Assembly: GCF_005893125.1 (NCBI RefSeq)
Contig: NZ_VCJS01000001.1
Coordinates: 112,754-176,753 of the forward strand
DNA: 64,000 nt
From: Nonomuraea basaltis
GTDB lineage: Bacteria; Actinomycetota; Actinomycetes; Streptosporangiales; Streptosporangiaceae
Direction of reading: 5' to 3'
Part shown: in pieces, positions 35,644 to 44,926 of the stretch
How the letters are laid out: each line of letters starts with the position of its first letter
How positions within the stretch are numbered: the first letter of the stretch is position 1
Notes under the pieces: model-generated
What the model was told of the DNA's origin: nothing
Databases searched by the model: none
What the model saw: the letters and a program-made list of their open reading frames with translations, nothing else
Position numbers and translations under genes: made by a program

Positions 35644-37077
35644 TCAGCCCAGCCGGGCGATCGTCTTGTATTCCATGTAGCCGCTCAGGCCCTCGGGGCC
35701 GAGCTCGCGGCCGATGCCGCTGGCCTTGTAGCCGCCGAAGGGCGCGTTGGACTCCAGCATGAAGCAGTTGACGCCGTAGGTGCCGGTGCGCACCTGGCGG
35801 GCCACCTCCATGCCGTGCTCGGTGTCGGCCGTCCACACGGTGCCGGCCAGGCCGTAGTCGCTGTCGTTGGCGATGCGTAGGGCGTCCGCCTCGTCCTCGT
35901 ACGGGATCACGGCCAGGACCGGGCCGAAGATCTCCTCGCGGGCGATGCGCATGTCGTTGGAGACTCCGGCGAAGACGGTGGGGGAGACGTACCAGCCGCG
36001 GTCGTACGGCCGGTTGAGGCCGCCGGCGACGACCTTGGCGCCCTCGTCCATGCCGATCTTGATGTAGCCCTCGACCCGGTCCTGCTGCCGCTTGGCCACG
36101 AGCGGGCCGATCCCGGTCGCCGGGTCGGCCGGGTCGCCGACGGGCTGGGAGGTGACCATGTTCGCGACGGCCTCGACGACCTCGTCGTAGCGGTTGCGCG
36201 AGGCCAGGATGCGGGTCTGCGCCACGCACGCCTGGCCGTTGTTCATGAGGGAGGCCATGGACAGGAAGCCCATGCTGGCGGCCAGGTCGGCGTCGTCCAG
36301 GATGATCGCGGCGGACTTGCCGCCCAGCTCCAGGCTGACCCGCTTGAGCTGCTCGCCGCAGATGGCGGCGATGCGCCGGCCGGCCGCGGTGGAGCCGGTG
36401 AAGGCCACCTTGTCCACGCCTGCGTGCGAGATCAGGTGCTCGCCGGCCTCGCGGCCCGCGGCCACGATGTTGAGCACCCCGGCGGGCACGCCCGCCTCGG
36501 CCACCCACTCGGCCAGCAGGTACGCGTCCAGCGGCGTCTCCGGCGCGGGCTTGAGCACGACCGTGCAGCCGGCCAGCAGCGCGGGCGCCAGCTTCGTCAT
36601 CGTGACGAACTGGGGCACGTTCCACGGCACCACGGCCGCCACCACGCCCACGGGCTCGCGCCGCACCGTGATCGGGCCGAACAGGCCGGGCCGCTGCTCT
36701 TCCTGCTCGAACGTCTTGCCCAGCTCGGCGTAGTACTGCAGCATGCCGAGCGGCTGCGGTGCCTGCGCCAGGTTGGAGAAGGTGATCGGCGAGCCCATCT
36801 CCTCCGTGATGAGCGCGGCCATCTCGCTCTGCCGCTCGTTGTAGATCGCGGCCAGCCTGCCGATCACCTCGGCCCGCTCGGCGAACGTCATGCGCGGCCA
36901 GGGCCCGTGGTCGAACGCCTGGCGGGCGGCGGCGACCGCGCGCTCCATATCCTCGGCCGTGCCGTCAGGCACCCGGCCGACGACCTCCTCGGTGTGCGGC
37001 GAGACGACGTCGATCGTTCCGGTGCCCGCTGGGGCCACCCATTCGCCCCCGATGAACAGCGTGTCGTGCTGGCGCAT
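35644..37077 (-). CDS. Aldehyde dehydrogenase family protein
   Basis: NAD(P)-dependent oxidation of an aldehyde to the acid. The 477-residue protein has PWNVPQ (substrate/cofactor), KPAPETP, the NAD-binding FTGSTAAGRRI (about 218), catalytic Glu in LELGGKS (about 244) and catalytic Cys in NNGQACVAQTR (about 277). Length is typical of the class. The ATG at 37077 is preceded by CAGGAGGG; the longer upstream extension has no such site. The promoter region contains a TetR-like motif near 37094-37115. Substrate unknown. Confidence 0.93.
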   Translation of the reverse strand: MRQHDTLFIGGEWVAPAGTGTIDVVSPHTEEVVGRVPDGTAEDMERAVAAARQAFDHGPWPRMTFAERAEVIGRLAAIYNERQSEMAALITEEMGSPITFSNLAQAPQPLGMLQYYAELGKTFEQEEQRPGLFGPITVRREPVGVVAAVVPWNVPQFVTMTKLAPALLAGCTVVLKPAPETPLDAYLLAEWVAEAGVPAGVLNIVAAGREAGEHLISHAGVDKVAFTGSTAAGRRIAAICGEQLKRVSLELGGKSAAIILDDADLAASMGFLSMASLMNNGQACVAQTRILASRNRYDEVVEAVANMVTSQPVGDPADPATGIGPLVAKRQQDRVEGYIKIGMDEGAKVVAGGLNRPYDRGWYVSPTVFAGVSNDMRIAREEIFGPVLAVIPYEDEADALRIANDSDYGLAGTVWTADTEHGMEVARQVRTGTYGVNCFMLESNAPFGGYKASGIGRELGPEGLSGYMEYKTIARLG

Positions 37078-37093
37078 GTCGTGACCCTCCTGC

Positions 37094-37115
37094 TGACCGA
37101 ATGCTTGCTTGGTTA
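37094..37115. promoter_or_regulatory. Possible TetR-type operator upstream of ALDH gene
   Basis: On the minus strand ACCAAGCAAGCATTCGGT is an imperfect palindrome (ACCnA...TnGGT) of the kind bound by TetR-family regulators of lipid or aldehyde metabolism. It lies about 17-38 bp before the ALDH start. No TetR gene is adjacent. Confidence 0.3.
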
Positions 37116-37159
37116 CGGTACGCCTCAAGGTGACCGAACCATGTTCTGTCCGCACATGC

Positions 37160-37191
37160 AAGAGGGGCGCGGCCCGCGCCGCGCCCCTCTT
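37160..37191 (-). terminator. Hairpin after carboxypeptidase gene
   Basis: Perfect 13-bp stem AAGAGGGGCGCGG/CCGCGCCCCTCTT with a 6-nt loop, 8 bp beyond the M14 carboxypeptidase stop. No T-tract follows, which is common in GC-rich actinomycetes. Confidence 0.65.
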
Positions 37192-37198
37192 CCCGGAC

Positions 37199-40100
37199 TC
37201 AGCGGGAATCGCCGAGCAGATGCTCCATGGACCGCTTGACGAGATCGGTACGCGTGGCCTGGTCGGTCACGCTCTCAACGCCGAACCCGAGGTAGACGGT
37301 GTCCTTCGTGACGATGCCGCCGCCCTCCTCGAAGACCTGGTCCGTGCGGAACCAGTTGTTGATCGACGGGGAGGTGCCCTCGGGCGGCGCCCCGACGGTC
37401 CAGCCGCCGAGGTCGGACTCGAACGAGGTCTCCTCGGCCGTCGCGCCGTCCAGCGTGACCTTGGCGTCGTCGAGGAAGACGCCCGCGCCCTGGGTGGACC
37501 AGTCGCTGATGTAGGAGATCGACAGCTCGACCTGCTTGCCCGCGTACGGGGTCAGGTCGATCTTCCACTCCTGCCAGCCGGCGGAGTTGCCCGAGGCGGC
37601 GTGCCACGAGCCGGAGGTGCCGGTCGGCTCGCAGTTCGGGCCCTGGTAACGCTCGGTGAACGGGTGGATCGACCGCCAGCCCTCGCCGCCGCTGGGCGGG
37701 TCGCAGCTGTCGCCGGTGTCCTGGGCGGTGTGCCCGTTGGCGTCCGGCAGCGTGGTCCAGTCGTCGCCGCCCGCCGTCCTGGCCTCCACGGTCAGGAAGT
37801 CCCAGGCGCTCTCGGTGTCGTACGAGGTCCAGAACGACAGGTCGCCGCTCGTCCTGCCGGTCAGGTCGATGGTCTTGGTCAGCCGCTTCCAGGAGACGTC
37901 GGCGATGCCGCTGTAGACGTCCCATGAGCCGGTGTGCGGGTCGAACGGGCCGCCCGGGCGTACCCACTTGACCTGCGCGGAGCTCGCGAACAGCGGGAAG
38001 CGGTCCGCGGGCAGGATGGCCGAGGTCGCCACGAAGGCGTTGGTGTGGCTCGGCTCGATCGTGGCGTTGAAGCCCTCGAACTTGCCGCCGTTGCCCGTCA
38101 GCGCGAACGGCAGGCCGGTGTCGTGGTCGGTGCCCGCGTCGTCGAAGTAGACGTAGGCGCCCAGCCAGTACTGCTGGAAGTCGTTGAACACGGGGATGCA
38201 GGGCGGGTCGTCGTCGACCGTGCACTCGGGCTGCGCGGGGTAGTCCGGCTCGTAGTAGTACGCGCCGTTGGCGTTGGCCGCGTACGACGGGAACTTGCCG
38301 GCGTGCAGCAGTTTGCCGCCCTCGTTCAGGTAGTCGCGCACGGCCAGCTCGGTGTCCACGCCGGACTTCGACGTGGTGCCCGGCACCTGGCCGGCCGACC
38401 TCGGGATGATGTCGTCGCCGGTCTCCCAGACCACGGCCTTGTAGTGGCTGAGCACGCCGAGCGGGTGGGGAGCCTTGCGGCCCAACTTGTCCATGTCGTA
38501 GACGTCCGAGGTGTATCCGGCAGACTGCAGCGCCGTCGCGTACTCGTCGGCGTACTTGGCCTCGGTGACTCCCTGCGCGGGGCTGATGCCGGTGACGTCC
38601 TCGGCAGCCAGGACCAGCACCTTGCCACCGATGTCGGAGGCGACGGTGTAGGTGAAGTCCGCGCTCTTCTTGCCGATCGAGGTGAACCAGACCTTCACCT
38701 TGTCGCCCGGCCCGGTGCCGGTGATCTTGCCGCGCATCCAGTGGTAGTAGCGGTTGTAGCCCTTGCCGTAGCGCTCACCGCCCTTCCACTCGCTCGTCAG
38801 GGCCGTCTTCGTACGCCCGCCGTTGACCTGGTAGTTCAGGAACACCGGGCCGAGCTTGCGCTTGGCGTTGACCTGGACGACCTGGTCCTTGCCGTGGCTG
38901 ACCTCGAACGGGTCGAGCACGAAGTCGGCGGTCTTGTTGCCCAGGTGGCTCACCGGCTCGACCGGGTTGACCGCGGACTTGGCGACGTCGAGCGCGAACG
39001 GCAGGTTCTTCTCGAACTCCTCCTGTACCAGGGCCTCGTCGTCGGGGAAGACGAAGCCGCAGCCGTCGCAGCCCTCGTTCAGCTCCGGCGTCCAGGACAA
39101 CGTCCCGTACTGGTGGTGCGCCTGGTCGTTGGTGTCGCCGTTCGTGGTGTACAGCTCGGCGCCGAGGTCGGGGTCGAACCCGGGGACGGCGGGCTTCTCG
39201 TCGGTACCGGTGAGCGCCTCGTAGATCGGGTTGTCGGCCGTCTCCGTCGCGATCTGCACGCCGATCGGGTAGAGCAGCAGCGGGCCGTACGAGTGGTAGT
39301 TCAGCTGCATCTCGAACCCGACGCGCTTGAGCAGGCCGTCCATGGCCTTGGTCTCCGGCTCGCTGGCCGGGCCCGTGCCGCGGTAGGTGTCGCTGCTGGG
39401 GACGCTCGACGAGCCCTCTTCGTCGTAGTGGAAGTTCGTGGGGAAGTTCCGGTTCGGGTCCACGCCGTCGCCGACCGTGATCTGCCCGTCGCCGTTCACG
39501 TCACGCAGGTTCTTGCGCCACAGGCGGTTGCCCTCGGTGAAGGTGAAGTCGTAGCCGTCGGGGTTGGCCACCGGCACGAACCACAGCTCGGTCTTGTTGA
39601 GCAGGTCCTTCAGCGGGGCCTTGTTCGCGATCACGTACTTCAGCAGCCGCATGTCCATCTCGGTGGAGATCCACTCGCGGGCGTGCTGCGTGGCGGAGTA
39701 GAGGGTGGCGGGCTTGAGGCCGTCGGGCAGCAGCCTGGCTCCCGTGCTCACCTTGGCGGCCAGGATGTCCTGGCCCTTCAGGGACTTGCCGATCGACTGG
39801 AGCTTGACGACGTCCTTGTTGGCGTTCGCGATGGCCTTGAGCTGGTCGGCGATGCCGCCGGGCTCGGAGTAGGACTTCCAGACGGTGTAGCCGCCGGCCG
39901 CCTGCGCCTTGGCGGCCTCCAGCTGGGTCTCGCCCTGCGGGTTGCGTACGGGCTCGGGCTTGTAGCCGAGCTTCTTCAGTCCGGTGAGGTCCGCCTGGGC
40001 GGCGGTCAGCTCGATGTGCTCCTTGCCGTCCTTGGTCTCCTGCTGGACGACGTCGAAGCCCTTCTCTCTGAGCGCTTGCCCGGTGCCCGGCGCGCTGTCG

Positions 40101-40225
40101 AGCTGGTAGAGCTCGATCTGGTCGCCGGGCGGCAGCGCGGCCGCGGAGACATGGGCGGGGATGGCCACGACGGATGTGCCTAAGCCGAGGATCACGGCCA
40201 TGGCGAGGGTCGATGTTCGCGACAC
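37199..40225 (-). CDS. Secreted M14 zinc carboxypeptidase with C-terminal MAM/immune-inhibitor-A-like domain
   Basis: A 1008-residue secreted metallopeptidase. Signal peptide (about 5-35, VSAAALPPG cleavage region), a propeptide, then the M14 domain: zinc ligands in TQHAREWIS (HxxE), substrate residues in NPDGYDF and DPNRNF, the third zinc ligand in LNYHSYG and the catalytic Glu in WTPELNEG. The C-terminal half (about 600-1000) resembles the beta-sandwich found behind immune-inhibitor-A peptidases (KTIDLTGRTSGDLSFWTSYDTE...; VFLDDAKVTLDG). GTG 40225 is chosen because AAGGGG lies 6 nt upstream; ATG 40261 is in frame. Probably nutritional extracellular proteolysis. Confidence 0.92.
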   Translation of the reverse strand: MSRTSTLAMAVILGLGTSVVAIPAHVSAAALPPGDQIELYQLDSAPGTGQALREKGFDVVQQETKDGKEHIELTAAQADLTGLKKLGYKPEPVRNPQGETQLEAAKAQAAGGYTVWKSYSEPGGIADQLKAIANANKDVVKLQSIGKSLKGQDILAAKVSTGARLLPDGLKPATLYSATQHAREWISTEMDMRLLKYVIANKAPLKDLLNKTELWFVPVANPDGYDFTFTEGNRLWRKNLRDVNGDGQITVGDGVDPNRNFPTNFHYDEEGSSSVPSSDTYRGTGPASEPETKAMDGLLKRVGFEMQLNYHSYGPLLLYPIGVQIATETADNPIYEALTGTDEKPAVPGFDPDLGAELYTTNGDTNDQAHHQYGTLSWTPELNEGCDGCGFVFPDDEALVQEEFEKNLPFALDVAKSAVNPVEPVSHLGNKTADFVLDPFEVSHGKDQVVQVNAKRKLGPVFLNYQVNGGRTKTALTSEWKGGERYGKGYNRYYHWMRGKITGTGPGDKVKVWFTSIGKKSADFTYTVASDIGGKVLVLAAEDVTGISPAQGVTEAKYADEYATALQSAGYTSDVYDMDKLGRKAPHPLGVLSHYKAVVWETGDDIIPRSAGQVPGTTSKSGVDTELAVRDYLNEGGKLLHAGKFPSYAANANGAYYYEPDYPAQPECTVDDDPPCIPVFNDFQQYWLGAYVYFDDAGTDHDTGLPFALTGNGGKFEGFNATIEPSHTNAFVATSAILPADRFPLFASSAQVKWVRPGGPFDPHTGSWDVYSGIADVSWKRLTKTIDLTGRTSGDLSFWTSYDTESAWDFLTVEARTAGGDDWTTLPDANGHTAQDTGDSCDPPSGGEGWRSIHPFTERYQGPNCEPTGTSGSWHAASGNSAGWQEWKIDLTPYAGKQVELSISYISDWSTQGAGVFLDDAKVTLDGATAEETSFESDLGGWTVGAPPEGTSPSINNWFRTDQVFEEGGGIVTKDTVYLGFGVESVTDQATRTDLVKRSMEHLLGDSR

Positions 40226-40344
40226 GGTCTGCCCCTTCGCAGAGACGAGTTCGATCGCCATCTCAGACCGTTGGAGCGATCTATACAAGACCCAATCTCG
40301 GGAGTCCGCTCAATTGGACAAATCGATCAAACCTCGCCAAAGGT

Positions 40345-40360
40345 ACGGCAGTTCTGCCGT
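40345..40360. promoter_or_regulatory. Palindrome ACGGCAGTTCTGCCGT between divergent genes
   Basis: A perfect 16-bp palindrome between the divergent secreted peptidase and secreted coiled-coil genes, five bp before the forward -35. Its position suits an operator; the cognate protein is unknown. Confidence 0.4.
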
Positions 40361-40364
40361 TCGG

Positions 40365-40394
40365 ATGACAAGGATAAAGATCATCTTCTATAGT
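40365..40394 (+). promoter_or_regulatory. Promoter ATGACA-N18-TATAGT
   Basis: -35 ATGACA (40365-40370, five of six to TTGACA), 18-bp spacer, -10 TATAGT (40389-40394, five of six). Transcription would start about 25 bp before the GTG of the coiled-coil wall protein. Confidence 0.6.
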
Positions 40395-40425
40395 TTCGGT
40401 CCGTCTATGAGGGGAGGGGACGGGT

Positions 40426-41322
40426 GTGAGAATCTGGCGGTTCGCCGTTCTTGTCGCCGTCCTCGCCGGGCTGCTCGGCCTGCCTGCCCCGTCCCCGGCC
40501 GCGGCCGAGCCTTCCCCGGCTGAGCTGCGCAAACTCACCAAACAGGCGACCCGGCTCAACGAGCTCTACCGCGGTCAGATCCAGAGCCTGGAGGAGATCA
40601 GGATCCAGGCGAAGCGGGCCACCGACACGTCCGGCGATCTGGAGGCTCAGCTCAAGGCCGCTCAGGCGGACGTGGCGCGCATCGCCCAGACCGCCTACAT
40701 CGCGGGCCCGATCGACGGCCTCCAGCTCCTCGCCGTCGAGGGCGAGCCGTACCAGGTGCTGGGGCACGCGGCCAACATGGCCTACATGGCCACCGAGCGG
40801 ACCGAGCGCGTCAAGAGAATCCAGAAGCTGATCGAGGCGTCCAAGGACGCGAAGGTCGACGCCAACGAGAAGATCCAGAAGCTGAAGAAAGAGATCAAGA
40901 CCCTGCTGGGCAAGCGCCGCGAGGTCGAGCGCCTGCTCAACAAGTTCGGCTTCCAGGAACCCGGCGGCGCCGACGGCCTGACGCCCCGCATGGTCTCGGT
41001 ACGCGCGGAGATCATGCAGAACTTCCCCATGAGGTACGGCGTGGGATGCCTGCGTCCCGGCGACCCCGGCGAGCACGGCAAGGGCCGGGCCTGCGACTTC
41101 ATGATGTCAAGAGGCGGCACCATGGCCGGCGGTGCCGACGCCGCCAACGGCGACGCCCTGGCCGCCTGGCTCATCAAGAACGGCCCCAGGATCGGCGTGA
41201 TGTACATCATCTGGAAGCAGCGCTACTACGACATCCGCTCCGGCGGCGGCTGGGATCCGATGTCGGACCGCGGCGGAGTGACCGCCAACCACTACGACCA
41301 CGTTCACGTGTCGGTGTTCTGA
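40426..41322 (+). CDS. Secreted coiled-coil protein with ARB_07466-like C-terminal domain
   Basis: A 298-residue exported protein. Signal peptide (about 1-27, ending SPAAAEP), a coiled-coil region (about 30-175: LRKLTKQATRLNELYRGQIQ, later KIQKLKKEIKTLLGKRREVE) and a C-terminal domain (about 190-298: GLTPRMVSVRAEIMQNFPMRYGVGCLRP is only cited as its start; CDFMMSRGG; HYDHVHVSVF end) typical of actinobacterial cell-wall-associated proteins. The His/Asp-rich end recalls peptidase folds, but catalysis is unproven. The last 19 bp overlap the convergent glycosidase gene. Confidence 0.87.
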   Translation: MRIWRFAVLVAVLAGLLGLPAPSPAAAEPSPAELRKLTKQATRLNELYRGQIQSLEEIRIQAKRATDTSGDLEAQLKAAQADVARIAQTAYIAGPIDGLQLLAVEGEPYQVLGHAANMAYMATERTERVKRIQKLIEASKDAKVDANEKIQKLKKEIKTLLGKRREVERLLNKFGFQEPGGADGLTPRMVSVRAEIMQNFPMRYGVGCLRPGDPGEHGKGRACDFMMSRGGTMAGGADAANGDALAAWLIKNGPRIGVMYIIWKQRYYDIRSGGGWDPMSDRGGVTANHYDHVHVSVF

Positions 41323-42617
41323 CCCTCCAGGAACGCCTTCAGCCAGGAGTAGGACGCCTTCGGGGTGCGGCGCTGGGTCTCGAAGTCCACGTGGACCAGG
41401 CCGAAGCGCTGGTGGTAGCCCTCGGCCCACTCGAAGTTGTCCAGCAGCGACCAGACGAAGTAGCCGCGCACGTCCACGCCCTCGGCCATGGCCCGCCGCA
41501 TCGCCGCGATGTGGGCCTCCAGGTACGCGATGCGGCCCTCGTCCTCGATCGTGCCGTGCTCGGTGACCGTGTCCTCCTGGGAGCAGCCGTTCTCGGTGAT
41601 GTGGATAGGCGGGAGGGCGCTGCCGTACCGGGTCTTGAGGCCGGTCAGCAGCTCGCGCAGGCCGTCGGGGACGACCGGCCAGCCGAAGGCGGTGGTGGGG
41701 TGGCCGGTGATGCCCGCGTCGGCGAACGGCAGCCCGTCGGCCGCCGGGGCGGCAATGCGGGTGGGGTTGTAGTAGTTGACGCCCAGGGCGTCGATGGGCG
41801 TGGAGATGATCTCCAGGTCGCCGTCGTGGAGGAAGTCGAGGGCGGGCGTGTACGCCGACAAATCCGGATATTTGCCGAGAAGTACGGGATCGTTGAACAG
41901 GCGGTTGTGGAGGATGTCGTAGGCCTCGGCTGCCCGCAGGTCGGGCTCCTCCTGTGAGGCGGGCCAGACCGGGGTGCAGTTGTTGGTGATCGCGACCTGG
42001 CGGGCGCCTGCCGCCCGGAGCGCTCTTACGGCCAGGCCGTGGCCGAGGAGCTGGTGGTGGGCGGCTGGGAGGGCACCGGTCAGCAGGGCCTGGCCGGGGG
42101 CGTGGACGCCCATGGCGTAGCCGTAGGCCATGTGGACGAACGGCTCGTTCAGGGTGATCCACAGGGGGACGCGGTCGGCCAGGCGTTCGGCGACCGTGGA
42201 GGCGTACTCGGCGAAGATTTCTGATATTTCACGATTCAGCCACCCGCCGCGATCCTCCAGCGCCTGCGGCAGGTCCCAGTGGAACAGCGTGGGCACCGGC
42301 TGGATGCCCCGCTCCAGCAGGGCGTCCACGAGCCGTTCGTAGAAGTCGAGACCTTTTGCGTTCACCTCGCCGGTGCCGAGCGGCTGGACGCGCGGCCAGG
42401 CGATCGAGAAGCGGTAGGCGTTCACCCCCAGGCCGGACATGAGGCCGAGGTCCTCGGGCCAGCGGTGGTAGTGGTCGCACGCCACGTCGCCGGTGTGCCC
42501 GTCCCTGGTGCGCCCGGGCTCGTGGGAGAAGGTGTCCCAGACGGAGACGCCCCTGCCGTCCTCCGCCGCGGCGCCTTCGATCTGGTAGGCGGCCGTGGCC
42601 GTACCCCATAGGAACAT
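41304..42617 (-). CDS. GH1 family beta-glucosidase
   Basis: A retaining glycoside hydrolase of 437 residues without signal peptide, hence intracellular disaccharide cleavage. The N-terminus FLWGTATAAYQIEGA is the GH1 signature. Acid/base Glu in ITLNEPF (about residue 155), nucleophile Glu in HITENGC (about 345) and aglycone site WSLLDNFEWAEGY are all intact. AAGGAG stands upstream of the ATG. Divergent from a TetR regulator, its likely repressor. No sugar importer is directly linked. Confidence 0.95.
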   Translation of the reverse strand: MFLWGTATAAYQIEGAAAEDGRGVSVWDTFSHEPGRTRDGHTGDVACDHYHRWPEDLGLMSGLGVNAYRFSIAWPRVQPLGTGEVNAKGLDFYERLVDALLERGIQPVPTLFHWDLPQALEDRGGWLNREISEIFAEYASTVAERLADRVPLWITLNEPFVHMAYGYAMGVHAPGQALLTGALPAAHHQLLGHGLAVRALRAAGARQVAITNNCTPVWPASQEEPDLRAAEAYDILHNRLFNDPVLLGKYPDLSAYTPALDFLHDGDLEIISTPIDALGVNYYNPTRIAAPAADGLPFADAGITGHPTTAFGWPVVPDGLRELLTGLKTRYGSALPPIHITENGCSQEDTVTEHGTIEDEGRIAYLEAHIAAMRRAMAEGVDVRGYFVWSLLDNFEWAEGYHQRFGLVHVDFETQRRTPKASYSWLKAFLEGQNTDT

Positions 42618-42709
42618 CGCGGGCTCCTTGCCGTTATGCGAGTATGGCTCATGTTAACTGAAGCCCATGTGACTCCCTGTACCTGCTGGTAATAGGCCAG
42701 GATGGGGGC

Positions 42710-43348
42710 ATGACGAGTATCTTGCGCCGCCGTCCTGCCCAACGTCGCAGCTTGGAGCGGGTGGAGCGGATGCTCGACGAGTGCGCGGTGCTGCTCGACG
42801 AGGTCGGATACGAGGCGCTGACCACCAAAGAGGTCGCGCGCCGGGCCGAGGTGCCGATCGGCACGTTCTACCAGTTCTTCCGCGACAAGCAGGGGCTGGT
42901 GCGGGCGCTGGCGCTGCGCAACCTGGACGCGTTCCTGGAGCGGGTCACCGAGTGCATCGCCACGGCCGACCTCGGGCACTGGACCGACCTGGTCGACCTG
43001 GCCATCGACGAGTTCGTGAACATGAAGCGCACCACGCCGGGGTTCGCGGTCGTCGATTTCGGCGAGGTGCTCATCGCGCCCGGCGGGCCCGCGATCGAGG
43101 GGACCCAGCGGGCGCTGGACGGGACGAAGGACAACAACGCGATCGTGGCCGATCGGCTGCGCACGCTCTCGCGGGAGCTGCTGGACGCGCCCCCGGGGCC
43201 GGGGCTGGACCGCGCGTTGCTGGTGGCCGTCGAGGCGACGGACGCGGTGCTCAAGCTCGCCTTCCGCGTCAACCCCCGAGGCGACGAGGCGCTGATCGCC
43301 GAGTGCAAGCACCTGGTCCGCCGCTACCTCGCCGACCACCTCCCGTAA
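42710..43348 (+). CDS. TetR family transcriptional regulator
   Basis: A 212-residue repressor: N-terminal HTH (about 17-63; LLDEVGYEALTTKEVARRA, then VPIGTFYQFFRDKQGLVRAL) and a variable ligand-binding C-terminus (about 80-212). Divergent from the beta-glucosidase gene with a 92-bp gap. The 179-bp stretch after its stop (43349-43527) holds no gene or clear signal. Confidence 0.9.
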   Translation: MTSILRRRPAQRRSLERVERMLDECAVLLDEVGYEALTTKEVARRAEVPIGTFYQFFRDKQGLVRALALRNLDAFLERVTECIATADLGHWTDLVDLAIDEFVNMKRTTPGFAVVDFGEVLIAPGGPAIEGTQRALDGTKDNNAIVADRLRTLSRELLDAPPGPGLDRALLVAVEATDAVLKLAFRVNPRGDEALIAECKHLVRRYLADHLP

Positions 43349-43527
43349 CCTCCCCCGACCGCTCGGCCTGGCCGCGGACCGCGCTGGTGCGCATCCGCCT
43401 GCCAGGCCGGTGTCTCGTCAGGTCGGCGCCGTCGCCGGTGCAGTGCCCCGGCGGCCCAAGCCCGGGACGCGGAGGCCGTGCGGCGTGCCGCGTCGCAGGG
43501 GTGGCGGCGGCAGGCTGCGTGCGAGCC

Positions 43528-44451
43528 TCAGCACGGGGCGTCCAGGCGGGCCCGCAGGTCCTGGTCCAGCTTGAGGTCGGCGGCGCCGATGGCCTCCTCG
43601 AGCTGGGCCATCGTCGAGACTCCGACGATGGGGACGATTCCGTCGCCCATCAGCCAGGCCAGGACCACCTGGTTCGGGGTGGCGCCCAGCTCCTTGGCGA
43701 CCTCGTGGAGGACGGCGAGGCGGCGGGTGGTGCCCGGGTGGTCGTAGATCTCGGAGATCGGCCGGTCGGGACGCGTGTACGCGCCGAACATCAGCGTGTT
43801 GTACGCCCACAACGTCATGTCCGGCTCGGCGGCGAGGTAGTCGAGCGTCTCGTCCGACACCAGCGTGTGCCCCGCCTCCGCGGGCTTGGCCTGCGGCCGC
43901 GGCCGCAGGTACGTGTGCCGCAGCTGCAGGTACGTGTACGGCATCCAACCCCGCGCCGCCGAGATGTTCCTGGCGCGTTCGAGCCGCCAGGTCGCGATGT
44001 TGCTCGCGCCCAGGCTGCGTACCTTGCCCTGCGTCGCGAGCTCGTTGAACGCCCCGAGCGTCTCCTCCAGCGGGACGGACCGGTCCTCGATGTGCGACCA
44101 GTACAGGTCGATGTAGTCGGTCCCCAGCCTCCGGAGGCTGCCCTCGGCGGCCCGGGCCATGACGGGCGCCGACAGGCCCTCGGCGGAGTCCAGGGTGGTG
44201 TCACCGGGGACGGTGGGCCGGGCCCCGGCTTTCGTGCTGATGAAGATCTGGTCCCGGTTGCCGCGGGCGGCCAGCCAGGCCCCGATGGCCTGCTCGCTCT
44301 CGTCGCCCGTGCGGCCCTCCACCCAGAACGGGTAGTTGTTGGCGGTGTCGAGCATGGTGCCGCCCGCCTCGTGGAACCGGTCCAGGATGGCGAAGGTGTC
44401 CTGCAGGCCGACGGTGGTGCCGAAGGGAATCGTGCCGAGTGCGATGTTCAT
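43528..44451 (-). CDS. Aldo-keto reductase
   Basis: A 307-residue (beta/alpha)8 oxidoreductase using NADPH. It starts MNIALGTIPFGTTV; catalytic residues are Asp/Tyr in MLDTANNYPFW (about 39-49), Lys in ISTKAG (about 77) and His in YWSHIED (about 118). The cofactor-binding end contains GIVPIVGVSTMAQLEEAI. Transcribed from a MerR-type promoter and divergent from the MerR gene, which suggests induction by reactive aldehydes or electrophiles. Confidence 0.92.
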   Translation of the reverse strand: MNIALGTIPFGTTVGLQDTFAILDRFHEAGGTMLDTANNYPFWVEGRTGDESEQAIGAWLAARGNRDQIFISTKAGARPTVPGDTTLDSAEGLSAPVMARAAEGSLRRLGTDYIDLYWSHIEDRSVPLEETLGAFNELATQGKVRSLGASNIATWRLERARNISAARGWMPYTYLQLRHTYLRPRPQAKPAEAGHTLVSDETLDYLAAEPDMTLWAYNTLMFGAYTRPDRPISEIYDHPGTTRRLAVLHEVAKELGATPNQVVLAWLMGDGIVPIVGVSTMAQLEEAIGAADLKLDQDLRARLDAPC

Positions 44452-44468
44452 GGCCCCAACCTTGTGAG

Positions 44469-44516
44469 CTGGAGCGTGCTCCAGGTCAACGGGTTGACCT
44501 GGAGCGCACTCCAGGT
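44469..44516. promoter_or_regulatory. Paired MerR-type operator/promoters (divergent)
   Basis: Two dyads, CTGGAGCGTGCTCCAG (44469-44484) and ACCTGGAGCGCACTCCAGGT (44497-44516), each start right after a TTGACC. Reading forward, TTGACC 44494-44499 faces the MerR gene. Reading backward, TTGACC (complement of 44485-44490) faces the AKR gene. Each has a long, about 19-bp spacer filled by the dyad, the architecture that MerR proteins untwist to activate transcription. Confidence 0.8.
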
Positions 44517-44530
44517 GAGATCCTAGGAGC

Positions 44531-44890
44531 GTGAGCGTGTACACACCTGCGGAGGCCGTCGAGGAGACCGGCTTCAGCCTCGACACCCTGCGTTACTACG
44601 AGAAGATCGGCCTGCTGGAGCGTGTCGACAGGAACGCGGCAGGACAGCGCAGGTTCAGCGAGGAGGACATCGGCTGGCTCGGCACGCTGCGCTGCCTGCG
44701 CGACACCGGCATGCCCATCGCCACGATGCTGCGCTTCGCCGATCTCGTCCGCGCGGGAGACCACACGATCCCCGACCGGATCAAGCTGCTGGAGGAGCAC
44801 GACCAGCAGGTCCAGGCGCAGATCGCGAACCTGGCCGAGCGCCAGCGCTACATCCAGACCAAGATCTCCTACTACCGGAGAGTCCGCTAG
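44531..44890 (+). CDS. MerR family transcriptional regulator
   Basis: A 119-residue activator: HTH and wing (YTPAEAVEETGFSLDTLRYYEKIGLLE, with R-RF-EEDIGWL) and a dimerisation coiled coil (LLEEHDQQVQAQIANLAERQRYIQTKI). It lacks cysteines suitable for metal sensing beyond one in LRCLRD, so an organic or redox signal is more likely than a metal. Start GTG 44531 with TAGGAG just upstream. Divergent from the aldo-keto reductase gene that it probably activates. Confidence 0.92.
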   Translation: MSVYTPAEAVEETGFSLDTLRYYEKIGLLERVDRNAAGQRRFSEEDIGWLGTLRCLRDTGMPIATMLRFADLVRAGDHTIPDRIKLLEEHDQQVQAQIANLAERQRYIQTKISYYRRVR

Positions 44891-44926
44891 CCCCGCCTTT
44901 GCGATCCGGTCGCTAAACCAAGATCC

